A DNA stretch of 64,000 bases from Sulfitobacter faviae (GCF_029870955.1 NZ_PGFQ01000003.1:62001-126000); one strand, 5' to 3'. Shown: positions 19,275-29,177, counted from the stretch's first letter. Notes: a model not told the origin generated them from the sequence alone. Program-made: numbers and translations.

Positions 19275-19642
19275 ATGAACTGGGACATTGAAGCACCAAA
19301 TGTGGTTACGGAAGCCAGGTTCCGCGAGCTCGTGGAAAGCGGCTACGGCGCAGAAATCCTGTGCCAAGAATCGGCACACAAGAAAGGCCCCAGCTATTAC
19401 GGGGTCTGGATCATGCGTGTGGTCTCCAACGAAGGCGTGGAGAAGCTGCTGGTCACGGCCCGTACTCGGACGACCTATAACGACATCAAGATCCGCGAGT
19501 TCAAGACGATCTCTGGCGTGGTGTCTTTCTTCATTGGCCTTGGTTTTGCGCATGTCGATCTGCCGCTTGAGGCGGGACAAGCCGTACGCACAAACTTGCG
19601 CCGTCAGACAAAGACCCATCAGACAAGGGCGCTGGCAACTAG
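19275..19642 (+). pseudogene. Small conserved protein at head of conjugation operon, stop lost by frameshift
   Basis: The protein begins [20 protein letters not shown] at ATG 19275 and continues through [20 protein letters not shown] and [16 protein letters not shown]. In the given sequence it runs without stop into the lytic transglycosylase. Restoring one A near 19579 gives a hydrophilic tail ([17 protein letters not shown]) and a stop at 19640-19642, overlapping the next gene as expected in this compact operon. It looks like a small cytoplasmic accessory protein. Its function is unknown. It could instead be a true fusion. Confidence 0.5.
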
Positions 19643-20299
19643 TCTCGTCTGTCTCTGGCTGGTCGCAGCACCTGCCTCAGCGCAAATGGTTCTTATCATG
19701 GAAAGCGACGGCTCTCTGACCCCGTCGCGGTCTCAGAGCGGTTTTGCCCGAAACTACAATGACGGCATCGGTCAGGGTTCGGCCTCCGATGGGATCGCGA
19801 TCTACGGAGAGGTAGAGGCCGAGCAAGAGGGCGTCCAAGTCGCGGCCCTTGCCCGCCCGACTCCGCTGCCCCGCGCCGATGTCCTCTCCGGGATTCAGAC
19901 CACGGCTTTGCGCTATGCCCGCCATCCTGGCCTGCGTCGCGCCGGGCTTTCCGTGACGGATTGGCTGGCTCTCTATCGAGCCAATATCGAGGTTGAGAGC
20001 GCCTATCGGCAGAATGCGATTTCAAGTGCAGGTGCCATTGGCCTTGGCCAATTGATGCCAGCGACGGCGCGCGATCTGGGCGTTGACCCGCGCGATCCGA
20101 TGCAGAACCTCGACGGCTCCGCCCGCTATCTTGCGATGATGCTGGAGACGTTCGGCGATCCGCGGCTCGCGCTCGCAGCCTACAACGCTGGCCCGGATGC
20201 GGTCCGCCAGTATGACGGCATTCCCCCTACCGAGAAACCCTGAACCACGTGGCCCGTGTCATGGCCGTCGTGGCCCGATTGGAAGGATCAAATTCATGA
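19596..20299 (+). pseudogene. virB1: VirB1-like lytic transglycosylase, C-terminus frameshifted
   Basis: A TTG at 19596 starts a good signal peptide ([19 protein letters not shown]). The catalytic SLT domain follows: [20 protein letters not shown] with the catalytic Glu, [15 protein letters not shown], and [14 protein letters not shown] run of five C at 20223-20227 breaks the end (PPTEKP stop). With six C it reads [15 protein letters not shown] and stops at 20299 on an ATGA shared with virB2. VirB1 opens the peptidoglycan for the mating channel. The catalytic core is intact even in the broken form. Confidence 0.8.
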
Positions 20300-20689
20300 T
20301 GTCCCAACCTTTTTGGAATTCATTCCTCAAAACACTTATCGGCAATGTCACGAGAGCGCGCAGCGCGGCAGTGCATTGGCGATACCGCTTTTTCCAAACA
20401 AGTTGGATTTCAAACCTATTCGTCGCTGCGCTCGCCTCTTCCTGCTCGTTGCGGAACCGCCCTCGCGCAAAGCATCGATCTCTCACCGATCCAGAGCCTG
20501 TTGCAAGGGATCGTGGATGCGCTGACCGGCCCGCTTGGCGTTGTCATCGCGACGCTCGCTGTGCTCGGCGTCTTCTTGAGCTGGTTCTTCAACATCATCG
20601 ATCTGCGTCAGGCGCTCTGGGTGCTTGTCGGCATCGCCGGTGTTGCTGCCGCTCCCACCATCGTTGCCGCGGTCTTTGCCGGTGGCTGA
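20296..20689 (+). pseudogene. virB2: VirB2-like pilin (TrbC/VirB2), two frameshifts in the signal peptide
   Basis: The start ATGATG at 20296 overlaps the virB1 end. The first frame gives SNLFVAALASS. The mature pilin (SIDLSPIQSLLQGIVDALTG, two membrane helices VVIATLAVLGVFLSWFF and ALWVLVGIAGVAAAPTIVAA) is in another frame. Adding one C at 20441 and one G at 20452 gives ASSLLVAGTALAQ, a textbook signal peptide cleaved before SIDLSP. A start at 20345 in the mature frame would lack a signal. The pilin forms the extracellular conjugation pilus. Confidence 0.75.
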
Positions 20690-20960
20690 GCGCTCGCCCC
20701 TCTTTCTCGGCCTCGTGCGCCCGCCCAAGCTTCTGGGCCTACCCATCATGTACGCCATGGTCTGGCTCTTCGGCTCGGTGCTGCTCTTTGTCTGGGTCCA
20801 GCACATCGCGGTGCTGGGGGTGGCCGCCCTGCTCTACCCCGTGCTGTGGAAGGCCGCGGACTGGGACCCGCGCTTCATCGACGTGATGATGACAGCGCTG
20901 CAGGAAACCCCACCGACGCGCAACCGCTCCATTCACGGCGGTGACAGCTATGCGCCCTAA
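20682..20960 (+). CDS. virB3: VirB3 family type IV secretion protein
   Basis: This is a 92-residue inner-membrane protein with two adjacent spans (LGLPIMYAMVWLFGSVLLFV and IAVLGVAALLYPVLW) and the typical N-terminal PLFLGLVRPPKLLGLP. It starts at GTG 20682 inside the end of virB2 (8-base overlap) and ends inside the start of virB4. VirB3 works with VirB4 in pilus assembly. Confidence 0.85.
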   Translation: MAERSPLFLGLVRPPKLLGLPIMYAMVWLFGSVLLFVWVQHIAVLGVAALLYPVLWKAADWDPRFIDVMMTALQETPPTRNRSIHGGDSYAP

Positions 20961-23325
20961 CAATGCCTTGGATGAAGCAATCGATCTCCGCACCATGACG
21001 CCGGACTGGTATGCGCGCGAAACACGCCTCGCGCATATGCTGCCCTATGTCAGCCTAGTCGATGACCGCACCGTGCGAACGCGGGTGAATGAGCTTTTTC
21101 AGTGCATCCGGCTCGATGGGGTCAATAGCTACACGACGGATGATGCCTATCTCGACAAGGTGACGGCGCTTTTCGCCCGGATCATCGCGCAGCTGGGGCC
21201 GGAGTTCAGCTATTACGTCCACAAGGTCTCCAAGGCGATCACGCCGGAGCTCGAGCCCATACGCGAGGAGAGTTTTGCAGGAGTCGTTGACCGTCTCTGG
21301 CGCACGAAACTCGAAACCAGCGGGTTGCGCGACAAAACCCTGACGCTCACGGTCATCCATCGCCCACCTCCCAAAAGCGTCCTGCCCTTCCTCAATCGCA
21401 GCGCCCCTAATCGCCTCAAGGAAGCAACCGAGAAACGCCTGCGCCGTCTCGGCGAGGCCGTAAGCGTGTTTGTGTCAGGCCTGACCGAGCTGAACCCGCG
21501 CGTGCTGACTTCCGAGAGCGGCGAACTCATCGGCTTTCTGGGCGCGCTGAATACCGGCCAGGAATTGCCGCTCTACCCCGCAAACACCTACGGTTTTCTG
21601 TCCTTCAATGTCGCCAATACCCGCGTGACGTTTCAGGGGGATCACTTCGAGCTCTCGGAAGGGGTCGTCGGACATCGCTACGGCAAGAGCTTCACCATCG
21701 GAGAATACTCGGAAGGCACCTCCTGCACCATGTTCGACATGCTGAACCTGCCGGTCGACATGATCGTCACGCATTCCTTCACGCCGATCAATTCGAACCT
21801 CATGGCGGGCCGCATCAAGCGGCAAAAGCGCCAGATGCAAGCGTCTCAGGACGCGGCGCTCTCGCTGATGGAAGCCCTCGACATCGCCGCCGATGATCTC
21901 GAAGCCAAGCGCCAAAGCTTCGGCGAGCATCACATGGTCGTGACGCTCTTTTGCGACACGTTCGAAGAGCTGCAGACCCTCAGCGCGGAGATCGTGAACG
22001 CCGCCGCAACCGAAGGCGTGAAGATGATCGGCGAGCGGGTCGCCGCAAAGGCCCATTACCTCAGCCAGCATCCCGGCAACCAGCCCAAGCGCGTGCGTGC
22101 CAGCGCCGTCACCAACCGCAACTTCGCGGATTTTGCGGCCTTCCACCGAACACAACTCGGCAAACCCGCAGCACTTACCCCCTGGGGCCGGGTCGTCACA
22201 TATTTGCCCACGCCCGAGCAAAGCGCCTACCGGTTTTCCTATCACGAGCAGGGCTCGCCCGACAAAGAACCGACCAGCGGCCATACCCTGATCATGGGAC
22301 GGCCTGGGTCGGGCAAATCGGTGCTTTCGGCCTTTCTAATGACGCAAGCCCGTCGCGCAGGTGCCCGGATCTTCGTCTTCGATTACCGTCTTGGTATGGA
22401 GATGGCGGTCCGCGCCAATGGCGGGCGCTACGCGTCTCTGAACGCCGGTCAGCCCACGGGCCTCAACCCGCTCTGGACAGAGACCGATGCCCGCGGCACC
22501 GCCTGGCTCTCGGACTGGCTTGCCACCTTGCTCTACCGCGCTGACAAGCCCCTGACCCCGGCGCAGACCAACCGTATCCAGGAGGTCGTGCGCCAGAATG
22601 CCCAGGCCACCAATCCGGCCCTGCGGAACTGGCGGGATTTCGCGTCGCTTTTTGTGTCCACCGATGATGGCGGCGATCTGCACCAGCGCCTGCTCGAGTG
22701 GACCGAAGACGGCCGCTACGGCTGGATCTTCGGGCAGAGCCTCGAGGACACGTTCTCGCTCAAAGGCGATGTGGTGGGCTTCGATCTGACAGGCATTCTC
22801 GACAGCGAAGCCGACAAGGAGCGGATGGCGGTCCTGTCCTATCTCTTCCGCCGGGTCGAACGCGAGATCGAGGACCGCCGCCCCACCATCATCGTGATCG
22901 ACGAGGCCTGGAAGGCGCTCGACAACGCATATTTCGCCGAACGGCTGTCGAACTGGCTCGTGACTGCGCGCAAGCAGAACACCGTAGCGGTGATGATGAC
23001 GCAATATGCCAGCCAGCTTGAGCGCACCCGGACCGGCAAGACCATCGTCGAAGCCGTTCCGACGCAGATCCTGCTGCCCAATATCCGCGCCAGTGCCTCG
23101 GATTACGCCATGCTGAACCTCACGGAGAAGGAGCTCGACGTCCTTCTCAACACGGGCAGCAACAGCCGCCTCGCACTGATCCGCGACGATCAGGGCTCAA
23201 TCGTCGTTGATGCCGATCTGAGCGCCCTTGGGCCCAATCTCACGATCCTTGGCGGCATGGAAAAGGGCGAAGCGCTCGTCGGCTCCGATTACCGCGACCG
23301 CCCAGATTTTTGGAGGCTTTCATGA
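20950..23325 (+). CDS. virB4: VirB4 ATPase of the type IV secretion system
   Basis: This is a 791-residue ATPase that powers pilus assembly and substrate transfer at the inner membrane. It has the N-terminal CagE/TrbE domain (about residues 180-390) and a C-terminal motor with Walker A IMGRPGSGKSVLSAFLM near residue 450, Walker B PTIIVIDEAWKAL near 650, and MMTQYASQLE. ATG 20950 is preferred to GTG 20941. The frame is unbroken over its whole 2.4 kb, unlike several neighbours. Confidence 0.93.
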   Translation: MRPNNALDEAIDLRTMTPDWYARETRLAHMLPYVSLVDDRTVRTRVNELFQCIRLDGVNSYTTDDAYLDKVTALFARIIAQLGPEFSYYVHKVSKAITPELEPIREESFAGVVDRLWRTKLETSGLRDKTLTLTVIHRPPPKSVLPFLNRSAPNRLKEATEKRLRRLGEAVSVFVSGLTELNPRVLTSESGELIGFLGALNTGQELPLYPANTYGFLSFNVANTRVTFQGDHFELSEGVVGHRYGKSFTIGEYSEGTSCTMFDMLNLPVDMIVTHSFTPINSNLMAGRIKRQKRQMQASQDAALSLMEALDIAADDLEAKRQSFGEHHMVVTLFCDTFEELQTLSAEIVNAAATEGVKMIGERVAAKAHYLSQHPGNQPKRVRASAVTNRNFADFAAFHRTQLGKPAALTPWGRVVTYLPTPEQSAYRFSYHEQGSPDKEPTSGHTLIMGRPGSGKSVLSAFLMTQARRAGARIFVFDYRLGMEMAVRANGGRYASLNAGQPTGLNPLWTETDARGTAWLSDWLATLLYRADKPLTPAQTNRIQEVVRQNAQATNPALRNWRDFASLFVSTDDGGDLHQRLLEWTEDGRYGWIFGQSLEDTFSLKGDVVGFDLTGILDSEADKERMAVLSYLFRRVEREIEDRRPTIIVIDEAWKALDNAYFAERLSNWLVTARKQNTVAVMMTQYASQLERTRTGKTIVEAVPTQILLPNIRASASDYAMLNLTEKELDVLLNTGSNSRLALIRDDQGSIVVDADLSALGPNLTILGGMEKGEALVGSDYRDRPDFWRLS

Positions 23326-23489
23326 TTCGTATTCTTATCGCTTTGGCTGCGCTCGGCGCGCTGGCCTCCTGCACCCAGTATCGGGAGCCGCAGGCCAATT
23401 GCTTTTCCTTTCTCGCCTCGACGGGAGCGACAGCCCAGGATTGCCACTTCGCACCGCTCGGCGCGCCGGAGGGCGACGTTGAAGTCTAG
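23322..23489 (+). CDS. VirB7-like small lipoprotein
   Basis: This is a 55-residue protein overlapping the virB4 stop (ATGA). It has a lipoprotein signal MIRILIALAALGALASCTQ with lipobox LASC, so Cys 17 would be lipidated. The rest contains two more Cys (ANCFSF and QDCHFAP). By size, position and lipobox it fits the VirB7/TrbH role of anchoring VirB9 to the outer membrane. Sequence similarity alone is too short to prove it. Confidence 0.6.
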   Translation: MIRILIALAALGALASCTQYREPQANCFSFLASTGATAQDCHFAPLGAPEGDVEV

Positions 23490-24633
23490 CCTGCCTCATA
23501 TCCTCGCATTTTGCCTGCTGCCCGGTCTCGCCTTGTCTCAAGGCGTGCCGACCAATGACAGTGGGCTGACCGCGCGTGACATCGTCGAGACTGGCGATCG
23601 CGAGGCTGACTTGGCCGTTCAGGCCGACAAGCTTGCCGTGCGCGAACTCATCGCCGAGATCGAACGGGAGCAACTGGAAACCCTCCGACGCATCCTCGAT
23701 GCCCAGACCAGCTTCGGCGGTCAGGGATTGCCGGCTATGGTCTCGGGGCTGGAAAGCGGCAGCGGGGATCCGGACCGTTCCGTCGAGGCCGTCTATGGCA
23801 ATGCCGAAATCGATCCCAACCCCGGCGGCGCACAGATGTTCGGGGATGCCGCCGAAAACATTGAGCAACTCATCATCCGCGTCGCCCAGGAAACCAGCGG
23901 TTTCGCGGGCGTGGGCCGCGCGGGCCTCTCCCCCGTTCAATGGCGCGCGTTGTTGCAGGCGCTCATCTGGCAGGAAAGCCGCTTCACCATCGGTGCGCGC
24001 TCGCCTGTCGGGGCCTTTGGCCTCACCCAGATCATGCCCGGCACGGCCAGCGATCTCGGGATCAACCCGGAATATTATGACAGCCCCTACCTGCAGGTGC
24101 ATGGCGGCGCGCGCTATCTCGCAACGCAACTGAACACCTTCGACGGCAACATCATCAACGCGCTCGCGGCCTATAACGCCGGACCCGGTCGCGTGTTCGA
24201 ATATGGTGGGGTGCCGCCCTTTGCCGAGACCCAGCACTACGTCCAAGTCATCCCCGAACGCTACAATCTCTACCTGAGCCGCATCGGCGGGATCGAAGCG
24301 CTTGGCACGATCGACCCCGCGCTTCTGGCCAATGCCAACCTCTCAATCACGGGTCATGGGGCGGCCTTCTATGGCAACAACTCGCCCGCCGCGATCCGCC
24401 AAGCCGCCCTACGCATTTCCGACATCGTCGAACGGATTTCCGAAACCGAGGACGTGCAGGAGAGCGTCGCGCTCAACACCTATGCCCGCGCCGAACTCGT
24501 GCGCCTCGTCGCTGCACGCATCCGGCTTCAGGCGGCACGCACCCGCGTCCTTTCTGCCGAGGAGCTGGCCCAGGCCAGCGCTCGCATGGCCGAAGGCGCG
24601 TTCATGGATTTTACGATCAGGGAGATTGAATGA
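23479..24633 (+). CDS. Second lytic transglycosylase of the conjugation operon
   Basis: The protein has 384 residues from TTG 23479 with a signal peptide (LPHILAFCLLPGLALSQ). A helical N-terminal part (ADKLAVRELIAEIEREQLET) is followed by an SLT domain: LIWQESRFTIGARSPVGAFG with the catalytic Glu, LTQIMPGTASDLGI, and [13 protein letters not shown] near residues 155-240. A helical tail ends EGAFMDFTIREIE. The same MDFT ending occurs in the VirB5 protein of this operon (QRFMDFTLPDLRAE), suggesting that the two share a VirB5-like tail. It overlaps the virB5 start by ATGA. Confidence 0.8.
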   Translation: MKSSLPHILAFCLLPGLALSQGVPTNDSGLTARDIVETGDREADLAVQADKLAVRELIAEIEREQLETLRRILDAQTSFGGQGLPAMVSGLESGSGDPDRSVEAVYGNAEIDPNPGGAQMFGDAAENIEQLIIRVAQETSGFAGVGRAGLSPVQWRALLQALIWQESRFTIGARSPVGAFGLTQIMPGTASDLGINPEYYDSPYLQVHGGARYLATQLNTFDGNIINALAAYNAGPGRVFEYGGVPPFAETQHYVQVIPERYNLYLSRIGGIEALGTIDPALLANANLSITGHGAAFYGNNSPAAIRQAALRISDIVERISETEDVQESVALNTYARAELVRLVAARIRLQAARTRVLSAEELAQASARMAEGAFMDFTIREIE

Positions 24634-25441
24634 TGGGACATCTGCTCTTGAGGACAGCTTTGGCCACGACATTTGGCGTTGGCTTGCAGTTCAGCGTCCT
24701 ACCCCTGCCGCAGCACAAGGTGTACCGGTCGTCGACACCCAGAACATCGCGCAAAACATCCAGCAGCTGCGGCAGATGATCGACGACGAGATCCTGCAGA
24801 ACGAGCAGCTGACGCAGCTCCGTGAACAGCTCGGCCTGCTCACGGACCAACTCGCGGAGCTGCAAAGAACCTACGAGGCCCTCACCCGCCTCGCCGAGCT
24901 TCCAGAAATCATCCGCACCGAGATGGAAGACGAACTCAATGGCCTACTCGACCAGGAGTTCGGGGACATCCTCGCCACAATTGAGGCGATCAAGACGGGG
25001 GATTTCTCGGGCCTCTCGGGCTCCGGCGCAGGCGAGATCGAAACCCAGATGGACCGGGTGCTGGCCGACCTCGGCTTTGACGAAGACACCCTCTCGGAAA
25101 TGGCCGCGAGCGGCAATCCCGGGGCCAACCGCGTGGCGACGCAGGCCACCACCGGCGCGCTCGTATCAGCCGCCGCCCAGAACAGCTATGAAGATGCGGG
25201 CCAATCGCTCGAGCGGGTAGACCGCCTTGTCGGGCTCATCGACGACATGGAAGAGCTCAAGCAAAGCGTCGATCTCAACACGCGCGTGACAGCTGAATTG
25301 GCCATCGCCCTGGTGGCAATGTGGCAGCTGGAAGCGATTCAAACGGTGGGCGATGGCACGGGCGGCGTGATCGATGCCGCCACAATCGCCGAGGAGCAGC
25401 GCTTCATGGATTTCACCTTGCCGGACCTGCGGGCCGAGTGA
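24630..25441 (+). pseudogene. virB5: VirB5/TrbJ-like pilus-tip protein, frameshifted in the signal peptide
   Basis: From ATG 24630 the frame gives MMGHLLLRTALATTFGVGLQ. A C4 run at 24702-24705 then shifts it. With five C it reads LPPAAAQ and joins GVPVVDTQNIAQNIQQLRQM and the long coiled-coil body (LREQLGLLTDQLAELQRTYE) ending at 25441. The type is periplasmic, helical and pilus-tip, as in VirB5/TrbJ. Only the signal region is affected, so the body frame is clean. Confidence 0.75.
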
Positions 25442-25458
25442 TCGCGGAGGCATGACGG

Positions 25459-26112
25459 GTGGCGACTGAACAGGAAATCATCGAGGAAGAACTGGTCTAC
25501 GGTGCCCTGCGCCGTGAACGGCTCTGGCAGCGTCTTGGCCTGATAGGCCTTGTCTTCGGCATCATCGGCTGTCTGAGCGCGGCAGCTGTCTCGATCCTCG
25601 ATGTCGATCCGCCCCCCGTCGTTGTCCCCTATGATCCCGCCACCGGCTTTGCACTCCCCGAAGCCTCGGTGGGCGCTTCCTCGGTGACCGCCAACCAGGC
25701 GATCATCGAGGCGGAAGTGTTCCGCTATGTGACCGACCGCGAGGTCTACAACCAGCTCGACAACGACCTGCGCATCCGCAGCGTCCTGCGCCGCTCTGAC
25801 GGGGCTGCCGAGAGCGGGCTACGCCAGATCTGGAACAGCGCAAATGAAAACTATCCGCCGACCGTCTATGGCCCCAATGCCCGGCTCGACGTGGAGATCC
25901 TCAGCATCAACCGGATCGGAACCAACCGCGCGACGGTCCGCCTGCGCAAGCAGCTGACCTCCATCAACGGCACCCAGACCGGGCTCTTCACCGCCACGCT
26001 TCTCTTCGAGTTCCGCCCCGAAACCCGTCGCTCCATCGATGAGGTCTGGACCAATCCCTTCGGCTTCACCGTCCTCGAATATTCCATCCGCTCCGACAGA
26101 TTGGAGAACTGA
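25459..26112 (+). CDS. virB8: VirB8 type IV secretion protein
   Basis: This is a 217-residue bitopic inner-membrane protein. It has a cytoplasmic N-terminus (EELVYGALRRERLWQR), one membrane helix (LGLIGLVFGIIGCLSAAAVS), and a periplasmic NTF2-like domain with VFRYVTDREVYN, RQIWN and FEFRPETRRS. VirB8 nucleates the channel and contacts VirB9 and VirB10. The start is GTG 25459, 17 bases after virB5. Confidence 0.88.
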   Translation: MATEQEIIEEELVYGALRRERLWQRLGLIGLVFGIIGCLSAAAVSILDVDPPPVVVPYDPATGFALPEASVGASSVTANQAIIEAEVFRYVTDREVYNQLDNDLRIRSVLRRSDGAAESGLRQIWNSANENYPPTVYGPNARLDVEILSINRIGTNRATVRLRKQLTSINGTQTGLFTATLLFEFRPETRRSIDEVWTNPFGFTVLEYSIRSDRLEN

Positions 26113-26114
26113 CG

Positions 26115-26810
26115 TTGTTGTTTATAAGATCGCTTATTTTTGTCATTGCCCTGTTGCCCGGCCTCGCCTCTGCCGAAGCCATCCCGCGCGGCGGTCCCAA
26201 CGACAGCCGGGTGCGCTTGGCCACCTACCAGGAGGGTCAGGTCTACCGTCTCAGCGTGTCGCTCACCCATGTGACCACCATCGAGTTCGGCGAGGGCGAA
26301 AGCATCCGCTCGATCATCGCGGGCGACACCGAGGGCTTCGAGATCGACGGCGTCCCGGGCGGTCAGGCCTTCGCGATCAAGCCTGTGGCGCGCGGGGTGC
26401 ATACCAATGTGACAGTCTATACGAACCGCCGGAGCTACTACTTCAACGTCCAGGAGGTCCGCAGCCCAACCTTCTACGTGGTGCAGTTCCGCTATCCGGA
26501 GGACGATGCGCGCCCGACCCGGGCCATCGCCGCCCAAGCGCCGAACTACAACTACGGCGCCAGCGCGCGGACCGAGTTCACGCCAACCCGCATCTGGGAT
26601 GACGGGACGTTCACGTATTTCGCCTTTCCGAGAAACGCACCTGTGCCAGCGATCTTCCGCTACGCGGGCGACCGTGAACGCACGGTCAACACGCAAACCC
26701 CTGAGGACGGCGTGATCCGCGTCAGCGGCGTAAACCGCCAATGGGTCCTGCGACTTGGCGAAGAGGTGGTCTGCATCGAGGCGATCCCGCCCGCGGAGGC
26801 CGCCTCATGA
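26115..26810 (+). CDS. virB9: VirB9 type IV secretion protein
   Basis: This is a 231-residue periplasmic protein with a signal peptide (SLIFVIALLPGLASAEA), the family start RGGPNDSRVRLATYQEGQVY, and the C-terminal domain that binds VirB7 (IWDDGTFTYFAFPRNAPVPA and QWVLRLGEEVVCIEA). It forms the outer core ring with VirB7 and VirB10. The start is TTG 26115, two bases after the virB8 stop. It ends in ATGA with virB10. Confidence 0.9.
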   Translation: MLFIRSLIFVIALLPGLASAEAIPRGGPNDSRVRLATYQEGQVYRLSVSLTHVTTIEFGEGESIRSIIAGDTEGFEIDGVPGGQAFAIKPVARGVHTNVTVYTNRRSYYFNVQEVRSPTFYVVQFRYPEDDARPTRAIAAQAPNYNYGASARTEFTPTRIWDDGTFTYFAFPRNAPVPAIFRYAGDRERTVNTQTPEDGVIRVSGVNRQWVLRLGEEVVCIEAIPPAEAAS

Positions 26811-28186
26811 GCGATACCGAGAATACCGAGCTGGAAAAGCGCCTCGCCGCCCTTGAGAAAGGCAGTGCCCGCGCCCCCACGGCGGCACAGCGCCGGTCGC
26901 CCCTTCTCGCGCTGATCGTGGTCCTCGTCATCGGCGCAGGTGGTGCCCTGTTCTATCTCCTCTCACAGCCCGACGAAGAGGAAGCCTTGCCGACGGCCAC
27001 TCCGGACGTCTTCCAAAACGAAGGGGACGGCTTTGGCGCTATCGAGACCTTGCCCCCGCCCGAGCCCGAGGTTGTGTTCGTCGGACCAGACCCCGTCGAG
27101 CCCAACGCGGAGCTTCTGGCGCAGATCACCGCCCTGCAGGCTCAGATCGAGGAATTGCGCAACGCCCCTGAACCGGTCGTCGAGGAAGACACCGCCGCCG
27201 CAGAGGCGATCGACGCGCTGACCGCTCAGATCGCTGCGCTACAAGCCGCCTCGGAAGCCGCACAGCAACGGTTCCAGGACGAACTGACGGCCCGGGATCG
27301 CAACCTTGAGCAATTACGCATGGATCTGGAACTGGCCCAACTCGAGGCCAGCAGACCCCAACCCGCCCCAGCGGGTCCTACGGAGGATGAGCTGCGCGCA
27401 CGCGAGCAAGAGCGACTGCGCCGTGAGGAAGAAGCCCGGCGCATGGCCGAACTGGAGCGCCGCGCCGCGGAGGAACGCGCTTTTCAGGAGCGGCGCATCG
27501 TCTCGCCCACCATCGCGTTTGGGGGCACGTCCGGAGCGAATGAAACGGCTCTGACCGAACGCACTTTTGGCGAGGTGACGGATTTCGTGCTGAACGGGGC
27601 GCTGCCCTCGACGGTGACGCAGGCTGAAGTGATCGCCAATCCCTCCAACACCATCATCCAAGGCACCATGATCCAGGCCGTCATGGAAACCGCCCTCGAC
27701 AGCTCCCTGCCCGGCCAGACCCGTGCCGTGGTGTCCGAGGATGTCTACAGCGTCGATGGTGCGCGCCTCTTGATCCCGCGCGGATCCCGTCTCATCGGGC
27801 GCTACCGCTCGGGCGTCGATATCGCGCAGCGCCGGGTCACCATCGCTTGGGACCGGATCATCCTGCCCGCGGGCCAGACCGTCCAGATCAGCTCTTTCGG
27901 GGGCGATGAACTGGGACGTTCCGGTGTCACGGGGCTCATAGACACGCGCTTTGCCGAGCGTTTCGGGTCGGCCGCCCTGATCTCGCTGATTTCCGCAGCA
28001 CCTGGTGCCGCCGCCTCCGAGGTCCAGGATGAGACTGCCGCCGACGTTCTTGAGGACGTTGGCGATGATCTGGCAGATGCGACGGACAGCGTCATCGGCG
28101 ATTACCTCTCCATCGGCTCCGTCATCTATGTCGACCAGGGCGCCCGCGTCACGGTCATGGTCGACCGCGATCTGGAGATATTCTGA
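26807..28186 (+). CDS. virB10: VirB10 type IV secretion protein
   Basis: The protein has 459 residues: a short cytoplasmic tail, an inner-membrane helix near 32-52 (LLALIVVLVIGAGGALFYLL), and a proline- and glutamate-rich periplasmic linker. A coiled coil of charged repeats follows at about 100-230 (ELRAREQERLRREEEARRM), then the conserved VirB10 barrel (GTMIQAVMETALDSSLPGQT, LIPRGSRLIGRY). VirB10 spans both membranes and senses energy from VirB4/VirD4. It overlaps virB9 by four bases. Confidence 0.93.
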   Translation: MSDTENTELEKRLAALEKGSARAPTAAQRRSPLLALIVVLVIGAGGALFYLLSQPDEEEALPTATPDVFQNEGDGFGAIETLPPPEPEVVFVGPDPVEPNAELLAQITALQAQIEELRNAPEPVVEEDTAAAEAIDALTAQIAALQAASEAAQQRFQDELTARDRNLEQLRMDLELAQLEASRPQPAPAGPTEDELRAREQERLRREEEARRMAELERRAAEERAFQERRIVSPTIAFGGTSGANETALTERTFGEVTDFVLNGALPSTVTQAEVIANPSNTIIQGTMIQAVMETALDSSLPGQTRAVVSEDVYSVDGARLLIPRGSRLIGRYRSGVDIAQRRVTIAWDRIILPAGQTVQISSFGGDELGRSGVTGLIDTRFAERFGSAALISLISAAPGAAASEVQDETAADVLEDVGDDLADATDSVIGDYLSIGSVIYVDQGARVTVMVDRDLEIF

Positions 28187-28190
28187 GCCC

Positions 28191-29177
28191 ATGTCGCTGA
28201 GCTATCTCGAAACCTCGCTTGACGGGATCCACGCCGCCGCTCGCGACGATGTCATCGAGATCTGCATCAACCCTGATGGCACCTGCTGGGGAGAATTCCA
28301 GGGCGATCACTTCATGCGCGCGCTGGACCAGAGGCTGACCGGCGTTCAGGTCAGGGACCTCGGCAACCAGATCGCCTCATCAGCCAATACCACGATGAGC
28401 AAGGACCGCCCCATCGTCTCGGTTTCGATCACCTACAAGGGGCGCCCGATCCGCGCACAGGTCATCACCCCGCCCGCCGTGCTCTCGGCCATGTCGATCA
28501 GCCTGCGGTTCTTCTCAAGCCTGCCACTCGAGGGCATCGCGCTCGACTTTCTCTACGGAAAAGAGCGCAAGCTCGAAGACCTGCGCGTGGAAAAGAAGCG
28601 CGCCTTGCGCGCAGTGGTGGCCGCGGGTTTGATCGATGATGCGCTCGCCTTCTGCGTCGAGAACAAACTCAACATGATCGTCTCGGGCGGCACCTCCACC
28701 GGCAAGACCGTGGCCGCGCGCAAGATCCTCTCTCACGTACCGGCCGAGGAACGCATCGTCACCATCGAAGAAGCCGCCGAGCTTCTGCCGACCCAACCAA
28801 ATGCCGTGACCCTCATCGCCAATCGCGACGCGGAGTTCCAAACTGCTGACGTGCTTCTGACCGCTACCCTGCGCATGCGGCCTGACCGGATCATCCTCGG
28901 CGAGGTACGTGGCAAGGAAGCCATGACATTCCTAGAAGCAATTAATACCGGCCACGGCGGGTCCATGACCACGTTGCATGCAGAGACACCACAGCTTGCG
29001 GTTCAGCGCCTCGCGATCGCAGCGCTCAAGACCGAGATCCCGATGACCTATGCCGACATGATCCAGTACATCGAGAATTCCATCGACGTGATCATCCAGG
29101 CCGGTCGCCATGACGGCAAACGCGGCATCACCGAATTCTACCTCCCCGGCGCAACTGAGATTGGAATTTCCCCATGA
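28191..29177 (+). CDS. virB11: VirB11 ATPase
   Basis: This is a 328-residue hexameric traffic ATPase. Walker A is IVSGGTSTGKTVAARK near residue 170. The Asp box is RIVTIEEAAELL, Walker B lies in RMRPDRIILGEVRGKEA, and the His box is TGHGGSMTTLHAETP. It switches the system between pilus assembly and DNA transfer. It starts four bases after the virB10 stop and overlaps the next small gene by ATGA. Confidence 0.93.
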   Translation: MSLSYLETSLDGIHAAARDDVIEICINPDGTCWGEFQGDHFMRALDQRLTGVQVRDLGNQIASSANTTMSKDRPIVSVSITYKGRPIRAQVITPPAVLSAMSISLRFFSSLPLEGIALDFLYGKERKLEDLRVEKKRALRAVVAAGLIDDALAFCVENKLNMIVSGGTSTGKTVAARKILSHVPAEERIVTIEEAAELLPTQPNAVTLIANRDAEFQTADVLLTATLRMRPDRIILGEVRGKEAMTFLEAINTGHGGSMTTLHAETPQLAVQRLAIAALKTEIPMTYADMIQYIENSIDVIIQAGRHDGKRGITEFYLPGATEIGISP

